Part shown: positions 8,578 to 15,651 of the stretch, one piece after another
How positions within the stretch are numbered: the stretch's first letter is position 1
How the letters are laid out: every line of letters starts with the position of its first letter
DNA from: Rhizobium sp. ICMP 5592
GTDB lineage: Bacteria > Pseudomonadota > Alphaproteobacteria > Rhizobiales > Rhizobiaceae
Length of the DNA: 64,000 bases
NCBI RefSeq assembly: GCF_009498525.1
Contig: NZ_QSNT01000002.1
Span: 62,001-126,000, forward strand
Reading direction: 5' to 3'
Notes under the pieces: generated by a model
The model's input: only the letters and a program-made list of their open reading frames with translations
The model's database searches: none
What the model was told of the DNA's origin: nothing
Translations under genes and position numbers: made by a program

Positions 8578-8657
8578 TGAGCTTTTGTCTCGACAAGGAC
8601 CTTCGGGAAGGCTATTCGAGGACCGGATTTCAATCGTTTTAAGGGAGCGCGCCGACC

Positions 8658-9296
8658 ATGGGCGAGAAAACCGAAAAGCTTCTTTCCATCCTGAAACTGC
8701 AGCCCGTCGTTCCTGTCCTCGTCGTCGAGGATGCGAAGTCGGCGGTGCCGCTCGCCCGCGCGCTTGTCGCCGGCGGCCTGAAGGCCATCGAGATCACGTT
8801 GCGTACAGCCGGCGCGCTCGATGCCATCCGCGCTGTTGCCGAGGACGTCGAAGGCGCCGAGGTTGGCGCTGGTACGATCCTCAATGTTGCCCAGTGGGAT
8901 GCAGCCATCGAGGCCGGTTCCAAGTTCATCGTCAGCCCCGGCACGACGCAGGAGCTGCTGGACGTGGCCCGCACGTCCGACGTGCCGCTGCTGCCGGGTG
9001 CGGCGACCGCAAGCGAGGTCATGGCGCTGCGTGAAGAGGGCTACAAGGTCCTGAAGTTCTTCCCGGCCGAACAGGCGGGCGGAGCTGCCTATCTGAAGGC
9101 GCTGTCCTCGCCGCTCGCTGGCACGCTGTTCTGCCCGACCGGCGGAATTTCGCTGAAGAACGCCCATGATTACCTGTCGTTGCCGAACGTCATCTGTGTC
9201 GGCGGTTCCTGGGTTGCGCCGAAGGAACTGGTTGCGGCCGGCGACTGGGCGGGGATCACGAAGCTCGCCGCCGAGGCGGCCGCGCTGAAGGGCTGA
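8658..9296 (+). CDS. eda: KDPG aldolase (2-dehydro-3-deoxy-phosphogluconate aldolase)
   Basis: A 212-residue class I aldolase that splits 2-keto-3-deoxy-6-phosphogluconate into pyruvate and glyceraldehyde-3-phosphate, the last Entner-Doudoroff step and the main glycolytic route in rhizobia. It may also handle 2-keto-4-hydroxyglutarate. Visible signatures are Glu45 in AIEITLRT (general base), SPGTTQ, LPGAATASE and the Schiff-base Lys133 in KVLKFFPAEQAGG, followed by the phosphate-binding PTGGIS. The length is typical. The ATG is preceded by AAGGGAGCG at good distance, and a strong intrinsic terminator follows within 22 bp, so it is probably monocistronic. It fits the sugar-related genes nearby, though edd and zwf are not in the window. 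Confidence 0.95.
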   Translation: MGEKTEKLLSILKLQPVVPVLVVEDAKSAVPLARALVAGGLKAIEITLRTAGALDAIRAVAEDVEGAEVGAGTILNVAQWDAAIEAGSKFIVSPGTTQELLDVARTSDVPLLPGAATASEVMALREEGYKVLKFFPAEQAGGAAYLKALSSPLAGTLFCPTGGISLKNAHDYLSLPNVICVGGSWVAPKELVAAGDWAGITKLAAEAAALKG

Positions 9297-9317
9297 ACTT
9301 CGTAAAAAGTTTGCTCG

Positions 9318-9351
9318 AAGGGCGTGCATGGGCTCCATGCGCGCCCTTTTT
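9318..9351 (+). terminator. Intrinsic terminator of eda
   Basis: AAGGGCGTGCATGG pairs with CCATGCGCGCCCTT over 14 bp with one T-G wobble and a GCT loop, followed by five T residues. It begins 22 bp after the eda stop codon. Confidence 0.9.
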
Positions 9352-9426
9352 GCATGTGGCGGATTTGTATTTGCGGTAGCAATTCCTATCTCACTCTAGC
9401 CATCACAAGGACGGAGGACCACCCAT

Positions 9427-10134
9427 ATGATCGACGCCCGCAAACTTCTGGACCAATTTCTGGGAACGCAGGTACCAGGACTGCAAGGAAGCGTGAAAGA
9501 CAAGGCGACGCAGGCCATCAATCTCGCCAGGGACAATCCGATGGCGACCAGCGCCATCGCCGGCGTGCTGCTCGGAACCAAGACCGGGCGCCAGGTTGCC
9601 GGCAATACGCTGGTGCTCGGCGGGCTCGCCGCCATCGCCGGGCTCGGCTATCAGGCCTACAAGAATTATCAGGCCGGCAATGCGCCGGAACCGGCGCCGC
9701 AGCCAACTCAGCAGGCGGAGCCGCAATTCCTGCCGCCGCCGTCGAATTCCGGCTTCAGCACCGCTCCGGCGATCGCCAGCAATGATTTTGCCCTTTCCCT
9801 CGTCCGGGCCATGATCGCAGCGGCGCGCGCCGATGGGCATATCGACGATGCTGAGCGGCAGCACATTCTCGGCAAGGTGCAGGAAGCCGGCGTTGGTTCG
9901 GAGGCGGAAGCCTTTTTCGAGCGCGAGCTTGCCAATCCCGTCGATATCGACGCCATAGTTGGCTCGGCCCAGACCGAGGAGCAGCGTGTGCAGGTCTATG
10001 CCGCATCGCGCCTGGCGATCGAGCCGGATTCCCGCGCCGAGCGTGGCTATCTCGATCTTCTCGCCGGCAGGCTCGGTCTCCCCGATGCGCTGGTCGATCA
10101 TATCGAGGCGACGGTTTCGAGCGCCAAGGTCTGA
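9427..10134 (+). CDS. DUF533 / TerB-like membrane-associated protein
   Basis: A 235-residue protein of the YebE-like DUF533 family. The N-terminal third has a hydrophobic Ala/Gly-rich stretch (about residues 38-80, ending LAAIAGLGYQAYKNYQAG) likely to insert in or pack on the inner membrane. A proline- and glutamine-rich linker (about 85-110) leads to a C-terminal helical TerB-like domain beginning near residue 118 with FALSLVRAMIAAARADGHIDDAER, where the acidic residues could bind a metal ion. Function is unknown, although TerB folds occur in tellurite and stress responses. GGAGGACC precedes the ATG. The next small membrane gene follows on the same strand after 67 bp. Confidence 0.8.
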   Translation: MIDARKLLDQFLGTQVPGLQGSVKDKATQAINLARDNPMATSAIAGVLLGTKTGRQVAGNTLVLGGLAAIAGLGYQAYKNYQAGNAPEPAPQPTQQAEPQFLPPPSNSGFSTAPAIASNDFALSLVRAMIAAARADGHIDDAERQHILGKVQEAGVGSEAEAFFERELANPVDIDAIVGSAQTEEQRVQVYAASRLAIEPDSRAERGYLDLLAGRLGLPDALVDHIEATVSSAKV

Positions 10135-10201
10135 TCGTTGTCACGAAACAGGGCCGGTTGCCTTTCGCGGGCGGCTGGCCTAAGCCTTCGCCCGACAAGT
10201 A

Positions 10202-10444
10202 ATGGCGATGCGCGAGGGATTGGTCATCTTGACGGATAAGAACAGCGAAACCCGTTCAACGGCCATCGCCGCCGCCATCATTCTGCTGGTCGCCATGGCG
10301 TTTCTGTATTTCATGCCGGATGTCATCGTTCGGCTTGGCGATATCTCGCCCTGGCTCGGCACCGGTTTCGGTGTCCTCGTCATCCTCGCCTTTTTCCTGA
10401 TCTTCTGGCTGAGAGCCCGCTACCAGCGGCGCAGGGACCTGTAA
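10202..10444 (+). CDS. Small two-helix membrane protein of unknown function
   Basis: At most 80 residues with two hydrophobic helices (about residues 22-39 and 52-69) separated by a short polar loop and ended by a basic tail RARYQRRRDL, which should be cytoplasmic. I do not recognise a family. The start is uncertain: ATG at 10202 or 10208, or a TTG at 10229 that has GAGGGA upstream at reasonable spacing and would give a protein beginning near TDKNSETRS. It follows the TerB-like gene on the same strand and converges with the nickel/cobalt transporter gene, their stops only 4 bp apart. Confidence 0.6.
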   Translation: MAMREGLVILTDKNSETRSTAIAAAIILLVAMAFLYFMPDVIVRLGDISPWLGTGFGVLVILAFFLIFWLRARYQRRRDL

Positions 10445-10448
10445 CCGA

Positions 10449-11552
10449 TCAGGTTTGCAGCGACGCGCCGAGCAGTACGACGCCGGTGCAGATCACCAGC
10501 AGCGCACCGCAAATCTCTATACCGTTGCCGACCCATGCCGAGAGCTTCGAGCCGCGACCGGTGAAATGCACGGCGGCGCCCTTGGCGAAGACGGCGATGA
10601 TGGCGAGCAGCGAGACGGTCAGCGCCGTGCCGATCGACATGGCCAGGACGGATAGAAGTCCGCCGAGATAAAGCCCGTTCAGCATCGAGAAGGTCATGAC
10701 CAGCAGTGCGCCGGAGCAGGGGCGAAGGCCGACGGTGATGATTGCCGACCAGGCCTCGCGGACGCTGAATTTCTCATTCGACAGCATTTTCGGATCGGGC
10801 AGGTGCGAATGGCCGCAGGTCTCGCAGACCATGCCGTTGTCCAGATCGTGCGCGGGATCGTAGCATTGATACTGGCTGGCCGTTTGCGGCGCGGCGCCGA
10901 GACGGACGAGCTTTTTGGCAGATCCCGGCTCGTCCGCGAAGAGCGACATGCTGATTGGGCCTGCCGATGTCGCGAGCTGCACCTCCTGGCGCTGCGGCCG
11001 GCTCTGGATCATCGAACGCAACTTGCGGAACAGCAGCCAGCCGCCGAACAGGATCACCATGACGAAGCTGGTAATCTCCATGGCATTGGTGGCCATCGTC
11101 ATGGTGATGCCCGAGCCGCGCAGGACGAAATAGGCCGCACCGACGACAAGGACGGCGACGAGGCCCTGGATGAGGGCCGAGATGAACGAGATGACGATGC
11201 CGCGCTTCAGCTCGATCTCGTTGGCGACCATATAGGAGGAGATGACCGCCTTGCCATGGCCGGGGCCGGCGGCGTGGAAGATGCCGTAGGCGAAGGAGAG
11301 GCCGATCAGCGTCCAGAGCTGCCAGGGATCCTGGCGCATCGCCTCGATCGACTTGGTGAGTGCCCGGTAGAAGGCCTGCTGCTCGTAGTTCACATAGAGG
11401 AAGATCGGCGCCAGCGGCCCGCCGGTCGGCTGGAAGCTCGGTTCCGCCGTGCCGATGCCGAGCGGGGATCCGGTGGCATGGGCAAGGCTCGCCGCCGCCA
11501 GAAAGGCAAGCATAGCAGCCGGAACCAGCCTCCATATCCGCGATATCAGCAT
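10449..11552 (-). CDS. NicO-family nickel/cobalt (or zinc) transporter
   Basis: A 367-residue inner-membrane protein of the NicO/RcnA-like family, with a signal-like first helix, about six further helices, the metal-site signature HAAGPGHG at 93-100 and GLRPCSGA at 275-282. The loop between the halves is rich in potential ligands (Cys230, then CETCGHSH at 243-250), suggesting metal sensing or handover. Family members move Ni, Co or related divalent metals, and the direction cannot be read from sequence. The gene overlaps the end of the upstream DUF1007 gene by 7 bp, so the pair is one transcription unit. The pairing of DUF1007 with NicO proteins recurs in proteobacteria, where the small partner is thought to be a periplasmic accessory. 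Confidence 0.88.
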   Translation of the reverse strand: MLISRIWRLVPAAMLAFLAAASLAHATGSPLGIGTAEPSFQPTGGPLAPIFLYVNYEQQAFYRALTKSIEAMRQDPWQLWTLIGLSFAYGIFHAAGPGHGKAVISSYMVANEIELKRGIVISFISALIQGLVAVLVVGAAYFVLRGSGITMTMATNAMEITSFVMVILFGGWLLFRKLRSMIQSRPQRQEVQLATSAGPISMSLFADEPGSAKKLVRLGAAPQTASQYQCYDPAHDLDNGMVCETCGHSHLPDPKMLSNEKFSVREAWSAIITVGLRPCSGALLVMTFSMLNGLYLGGLLSVLAMSIGTALTVSLLAIIAVFAKGAAVHFTGRGSKLSAWVGNGIEICGALLVICTGVVLLGASLQT

Positions 11553-12202
11553 TGGACGTCTATCCGCGTTGCAAAAAGTTTCGACATCGTCGTTCCCGTC
11601 GGGTCATTGAAGAAGGCGTCCGTCAGGGTCGTCTTGTTCTCGGCGATGACTTCGTCGGGATTGGGGCGCACGACCTGCTGCTTGCAGGCTTTGAAGGCAT
11701 CACCTTCCGTGACCAGCTCATTGTCCGTGGGGAAATCGATCGAGGTATAGAGCGTTGGATCGTAGATGCCGAAACTGAGCTTGTTGCCCTTCAGCGGCAT
11801 CGTCTCGGACGGCTTGACGGCAAAGAACATCAGGAGCTGCCCGTCTTGATAGTCGACATTGATGATGTCGGGCTTGTTGACCTTGATGGCTTTGCCGTTG
11901 AGCGTCAGGTTCGTGTAATAGTCGTAGTCGGCCAGTGAATCGCGCACCGTCTTGCCGACTTCCTTGAGCTCGTCCGGGTCGAGCTTCAGATTGGTGTTCT
12001 TGTCGAAATCCATCAGCACCGAGGAAGAGAAGACCGCGTCGAAGCGCCAGACATTGCGAAGTTCCTCCACCGTGCCGTCTTTACCTGCCAGCACTTCGAG
12101 ACGCGCTTCAACGAAAATATGCGGATGCGCCCACGCCGCGGCAGGCGCGAAAGATAGGCCTCCGGCTAGGAGGGCGGCTTTGACAAGGGTGGATTTTCTC
12201 AT
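11546..12202 (-). CDS. DUF1007 family periplasmic protein
   Basis: About 218 residues. An N-terminal signal peptide (MRKSTLVKAALLAGGLSFAPAAAWA) is followed at the mature end by HPHIFVEARLEV, the histidine-bearing start typical of DUF1007 proteins and a plausible metal site. The rest is a beta-rich periplasmic domain with a DFDKNTNLKLDPDEL segment resembling a calcium-binding loop. The gene overlaps the NicO transporter gene downstream, which implies a shared job in divalent metal handling. I took the ATG at 12202 because it places the signal peptide properly; the frame is open eight codons further. Exact biochemical role is not established. Confidence 0.83.
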   Translation of the reverse strand: MRKSTLVKAALLAGGLSFAPAAAWAHPHIFVEARLEVLAGKDGTVEELRNVWRFDAVFSSSVLMDFDKNTNLKLDPDELKEVGKTVRDSLADYDYYTNLTLNGKAIKVNKPDIINVDYQDGQLLMFFAVKPSETMPLKGNKLSFGIYDPTLYTSIDFPTDNELVTEGDAFKACKQQVVRPNPDEVIAENKTTLTDAFFNDPTGTTMSKLFATRIDVQC

Positions 12203-12292
12203 GCGTCCGATGTGTTTCGCGAGCATTGATTCACTTCGACTTCTGGTCAGGAAATGAGACGGAATTGGGACCGCCCCGCGGAACCGGAGTGC

Positions 12293-13186
12293 TCAGCCGT
12301 GCTTGCGGAACCAGTTATGCAGGTAGTCCACAAAGATGCGGACCTTGGCCGGGAGATAGCGGCGGTGCGGATAGACGGCATAGATGCCGCGGTCGGTCGG
12401 AAGATAATCGTTGAACAGCGTCAACAATTGTCCGCTCTCGATTGCCTTGCGGCCGATGAAATCCGGAACGATGGCGATGCCGAGGCCGGCGAGCGCCGCA
12501 CGCAGCGTCGCATGAGGGCTGTTGACTTCGAGCGTGCCGCTGATCGCGACATTGAAGGTGGTGCTGTCGGCATCGACGAAGCGTATCGTGCCTTGCGAGC
12601 GGGTGTTGGTGTCGATGATGAACGGCACATGCGCAAGATCGCTCGGATGTGCCAGCGCCGGATAGCGGTCGAGAAATTCCTGGGTGGCGCAGAGATGAAC
12701 GCGGAAATCGGAGATTTTGCGGGCGATCATGCCGGAATCCTCGAGCTTGGTGACGCGCACCGCGACATCGAAGCCCTCTTCGATCAGGTCGACGAAGCGG
12801 TCGTCGGCGGCGATCTCCAGCGATAGGTCGGGATTTTCCCTGGCAAAATCGATCAGCGATTGCCCGACATCGGCGTCGACGAAGGTGCGCGGCACGGAGA
12901 CGCGCAGCCGGCCCTTGAGCTGCTGGTTGTTCTCGCGCACCAGGTCGGCAAGGTTGTCGATTTCCTTCAATATGTCGGATGCGGTGCGATAATAGGTATG
13001 GCCCGCTTCGGTCATGGAGAATTGCCGCGTGGTGCGGTTGAGCAGCAGCGCGCCGAGATCGTCTTCCAGCTCCCGGACATATTTGGACAGCAGCGCCTTG
13101 GAGCGACCGGTCTTGCGGGCGGCGGCCGAAAACCCTTCCGCTTCGACCACGTCGATGAAGGCGCGGATCCGGGTCAAAGTGTCCAT
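12293..13186 (-). CDS. LysR-family transcriptional regulator
   Basis: A 297-residue LysR regulator. The N-terminal winged helix-turn-helix (residues 3-62, FIDVVEAEGFSAAARKTGRSKALLSKYVRELED) is followed by a substrate-binding domain typical of the DmlR/AaeR-like branch common in rhizobia. The start at MDTLTRIRAF follows GGGAGGC upstream; a 13-codon extension is possible but unlikely. It is divergent from the ornithine/lysine decarboxylase leader. A perfect 9-bp inverted repeat 32-58 bp upstream is a candidate operator for autoregulation and possibly for the divergent promoter. Downstream on the same strand lies the DUF1007-NicO pair after 90 bp. The effector is unknown. Confidence 0.88.
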   Translation of the reverse strand: MDTLTRIRAFIDVVEAEGFSAAARKTGRSKALLSKYVRELEDDLGALLLNRTTRQFSMTEAGHTYYRTASDILKEIDNLADLVRENNQQLKGRLRVSVPRTFVDADVGQSLIDFARENPDLSLEIAADDRFVDLIEEGFDVAVRVTKLEDSGMIARKISDFRVHLCATQEFLDRYPALAHPSDLAHVPFIIDTNTRSQGTIRFVDADSTTFNVAISGTLEVNSPHATLRAALAGLGIAIVPDFIGRKAIESGQLLTLFNDYLPTDRGIYAVYPHRRYLPAKVRIFVDYLHNWFRKHG

Positions 13187-13217
13187 GGCGATGCCTCCCG
13201 TTAACTGTTGCAAGATG

Positions 13218-13244
13218 TTGAACAAAACGCGCTGATTTGTTCAA
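13218..13244. promoter_or_regulatory. Perfect inverted repeat, candidate LysR operator
   Basis: TTGAACAAA (13218-13226) and TTTGTTCAA (13236-13244) are exact reverse complements separated by 9 bp, giving the dyad size expected of LysR-type recognition sites. It lies just upstream of the LysR gene and at the start of the divergent leader of the decarboxylase gene. Confidence 0.55.
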
Positions 13245-13309
13245 TTATTTTTTTGGGCCGCCAACGAAAAAAATTCTTGATTATGACGGCGAATATTCTT
13301 ATTTCCCCC

Positions 13310-13700
13310 TCAGCCCAAAGTCGCACGTGCCCGTGGGTGTCCGCCGATCCTCGATGTGGTGAGAAAATCGGTAAGGTACCTGGAACTAACCCCTCCAGTC
13401 GCTATTTCGGCCAACCGAAAAATGCGAGGACATCTGAAGCAACGACGGTGCGGGCCTTTTTGTTCTCTCCCGGCTTTCCATCAGCCGGGGTTACTGAAGA
13501 GGCACACCTTCATTGCCGGAAGTGCGGTTGGGATATTCCCTCCAATCCATGGCAGACAAAGCCGAATTAGCGCTGCTTTCGTGGCACTGATTCATCATCT
13601 GCGCTTCGCGCGTTTGCACGGTTCCGGGGTCTCCACCGGCTGGTACCTAGCGAATGAGCGTTGCCCTTTGTCCTCTGGGTCTTTCCCGGAGCTATTGGAA
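13310..13700 (+). ncRNA. Candidate speF-type structured leader of the decarboxylase mRNA
   Basis: About 530 bp separate the LysR start from the decarboxylase ATG, and I see no protein gene there. The stretch can form several RNA hairpins: CCCGGCT/AGCCGGG at 13469-13489 (extendable by a wobble pair at 13468/13490), GCGC-TTC-GCGC near 13606, CCGG...CCGG near 13625-13640, and CTCTGGG/CCCGGAG just before the ribosome site. Alphaproteobacterial speF/ornithine decarboxylase genes are known to carry a long conserved leader, the Rfam speF motif of about 400 nt. Position and size fit that, but I could not align it to the family model, and the boundaries are approximate. Confidence 0.5.
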
Positions 13701-13717
13701 TTGAGAAGGGAATTGAC

Positions 13718-14851
13718 ATGACCACGCAACGTATCCGCGACTTTCTCGCTACCCGACGTCCTGACGGTCCCTGCCTTGTGGTTGACCTCGACGTCGTCCG
13801 CGACAATTTCCGTGCCTTCCGTCACGCCATGCCGGACAGCGCCATCTATTATGCCGTCAAGGCCAACCCGGCTCCGGAAGTGCTGCGCCTGCTCGCAAGC
13901 CTCGGCTCCAACTTCGATTGCGCGTCCGTCGCTGAAATCGAAATGGCGCTCGACGCTGGTGCGACGCCTGCCCGCATCTCCTTCGGCAACACGATCAAGA
14001 AGGAGCGCGATGTCGCCCGTGCACATGCACTCGGCATCAGCCTCTTCGCCGTCGACAGCCACGAGGAAGTCGAGAAGATTTCCCGTGCAGCTCCCGGCGC
14101 TCGCGTGTTCTGCCGCGTGCTGACGGATGGCGAAGGCGCCGAATGGCCGCTGTCGCGCAAGTTCGGCTGCGTTCCGCAGATGGCTGTCGACGTCCTTGTC
14201 TACGCCCATCAGCTGGGCCTGGAATCCTACGGCGTGTCTTTCCACGTCGGCTCGCAGATGACCAAGGTCGATGCTTGGGACGCTGCTCTGGCCGATGCCA
14301 AGCGCGTCTTCGTCTCGCTGGCCAAGCAGGGCATCCACCTGCAGATGGTCAACATGGGCGGCGGTTTCCCGACCAAGTATCTGCGCGACGTTCCGTCGGC
14401 TGAAGCCTATGGCAAGGCGATCTTTGCGTCTCTGCGTGCCCATTTCGGCAACCAGATCCCGCACACGATCATCGAGCCGGGCCGCGGCATGGTCGGCAAT
14501 GCCGGCGTGATCAAGGCTGAAGTCGTCCTGATTTCCAAGAAGTCGGACAATGACGATGCTCGCTGGGTCTTCCTCGACATCGGCAAGTTCGGCGGTCTCG
14601 CTGAAACCATGGACGAGGCGATCCGTTACCCGATCCGCACCGAGCGTGACGGCGACGAGATGGAACCCTGCATCATCGCCGGCCCGACCTGCGATTCGGC
14701 CGACGTGCTGTATGAAAAGAACCTCTATCCGCTGCCGGTGACGCTCACCATTGGCGACGAGGTCCTGATCGAAGGCACCGGCGCCTATACGACGACCTAT
14801 TCGGCTGTGGCCTTTAACGGGTTCGACCCGCTGAAGTCCTATATCATCTAA
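13718..14851 (+). CDS. Group IV PLP-dependent ornithine/lysine decarboxylase
   Basis: A 377-residue alanine-racemase-fold decarboxylase that converts ornithine to putrescine (and often lysine to cadaverine), the entry to polyamine synthesis. Lys48 in YYAVKANP forms the Schiff base with PLP. The HVGSQ motif (176-180), GGGFP (214-218), EPGR at 253-256 that holds the PLP phosphate, and the catalytic Cys325 in GPTCDSADVLY are all present. The length matches the short alphaproteobacterial lysine/ornithine decarboxylases rather than the longer arginine enzyme. The ATG is supported by GAGAAGGGAA. A long structured leader precedes it, so expression is probably tuned by an RNA element and perhaps by the divergent LysR protein. 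Confidence 0.94.
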   Translation: MTTQRIRDFLATRRPDGPCLVVDLDVVRDNFRAFRHAMPDSAIYYAVKANPAPEVLRLLASLGSNFDCASVAEIEMALDAGATPARISFGNTIKKERDVARAHALGISLFAVDSHEEVEKISRAAPGARVFCRVLTDGEGAEWPLSRKFGCVPQMAVDVLVYAHQLGLESYGVSFHVGSQMTKVDAWDAALADAKRVFVSLAKQGIHLQMVNMGGGFPTKYLRDVPSAEAYGKAIFASLRAHFGNQIPHTIIEPGRGMVGNAGVIKAEVVLISKKSDNDDARWVFLDIGKFGGLAETMDEAIRYPIRTERDGDEMEPCIIAGPTCDSADVLYEKNLYPLPVTLTIGDEVLIEGTGAYTTTYSAVAFNGFDPLKSYII

Positions 14852-14852
14852 G

Positions 14853-14898
14853 GCATGCATCCCGAAAAGTGCGAAGCGGTTTTCGGATAAGATCATGC
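14853..14898. repeat. RIME-like rhizobial palindrome
   Basis: GCATG...CATGC ends enclose CCGAAAA (14862-14868) and TTTTCGG (14880-14886) with GTGCGAAGCG in the loop. This arrangement, with the CCGAAAAGTGCGAAGCGG core, is the widespread rhizobial intergenic palindrome (RIME-type). It starts 1 bp after the decarboxylase stop codon. Confidence 0.7.
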
Positions 14899-14910
14899 CC
14901 AAAGACAAAT

Positions 14911-14963
14911 CTCAGCTCAGGCTGAGGTCCGATAAAGCCGCCCCCGTAGCCAGCCGGGGCGGC
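14911..14963 (+). terminator. Tandem stem-loops after the decarboxylase gene
   Basis: CTCAGC-TCAG-GCTGAG (14911-14926) is a perfect 6-bp hairpin. GCCGCCCC...GGGGCGGC (14937-14963) is a strong GC stem with one bulged C. There is no clear U-run, so these may act together with the preceding palindrome as a transcription end or mRNA stabiliser. Confidence 0.45.
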
Positions 14964-15020
14964 ACCTTCACAATCATCTGTCACCGCCGCTGATAACGGT
15001 ATTGGGCACGGGAGGCCGAG

Positions 15021-15611
15021 ATGGCCGCTGTTCTTGATTCTGTCCGCGCATTCTTTGCGCCGTCCACTTTCACGCTCGACCTGGAAAATGCAGGCGATGT
15101 CGTCGCTCGCGAAAATCTGCTCGATCAGGCCATGGGCGCTGATCGCCGCAAGAAGTCGTCGGAAAAAATCCGCCGCGGCCGCGTTCCGGCCGAGGGTCTG
15201 GCGCTGGTCGCCCGCGACCGCACCGGCCATGTCATCGGCACGGTTCGTCTTTGGAACGTCGAAGCCGGCGTCGATCGCGAAACCCGTCCGGTCGAAGCAT
15301 TGTTGCTCGGCCCGCTGGCTGTCGATGCTGCCCATGAAGGCAAGGGCATCGGCTCGGCGCTGATGCGCGCCGCCATTCTGGAAGCCAAGAAGCGCGGCCA
15401 TGGCGCCATCCTGCTCGTCGGCGATGCGCCCTACTACGAGCGTTTCGGCTTCTTCGCCGAAAAGGCCCGCCATCTCGTCATGCCGGGTCCGTTCCAGCGC
15501 GAGCGTTTCCTGGCGCTAGAGCTGAAGGAAGGCTGGCTCGCCGGCGCCGCCGGCATGATCATTGCCAGCGGCCGCAAACTGGCCCAGCCGCCGGTCGCAA
15601 AGGCCGCTTGA
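15021..15611 (+). CDS. GNAT-family N-acetyltransferase
   Basis: A 196-residue GCN5-related acetyltransferase. The acetyl-CoA site is clear at about residues 93-117: LLLGPLAVDAAHEGKGIGSALM, with the Q/RxxGxG/A-type EGKGIG pyrophosphate loop. The later ILLVGDAPYYERFGF motif matches the YhbS-like subfamily found across rhizobia. It transfers an acetyl group from acetyl-CoA to an unidentified amine. The ATG has GGGAGGCC upstream. It lies downstream of the decarboxylase on the same strand but is separated by several hairpins, so co-transcription is doubtful; a link to polyamine acetylation is tempting but unsupported. It converges with the di-heme peroxidase gene. Confidence 0.88.
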   Translation: MAAVLDSVRAFFAPSTFTLDLENAGDVVARENLLDQAMGADRRKKSSEKIRRGRVPAEGLALVARDRTGHVIGTVRLWNVEAGVDRETRPVEALLLGPLAVDAAHEGKGIGSALMRAAILEAKKRGHGAILLVGDAPYYERFGFFAEKARHLVMPGPFQRERFLALELKEGWLAGAAGMIIASGRKLAQPPVAKAA

Positions 15612-15625
15612 GGCTTATTCGCCTT

Positions 15626-15645
15626 CGCCCCGATGGGGCGAGGGC
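15626..15645. terminator. Short GC hairpin between convergent genes
   Basis: CGCCCC-GAT-GGGGCG is a perfect hairpin in the 40-bp gap between the GNAT stop and the peroxidase stop. There is no U-run on either strand, so its role as a bidirectional terminator is tentative. Confidence 0.35.
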
Positions 15646-15651
15646 ATGACC

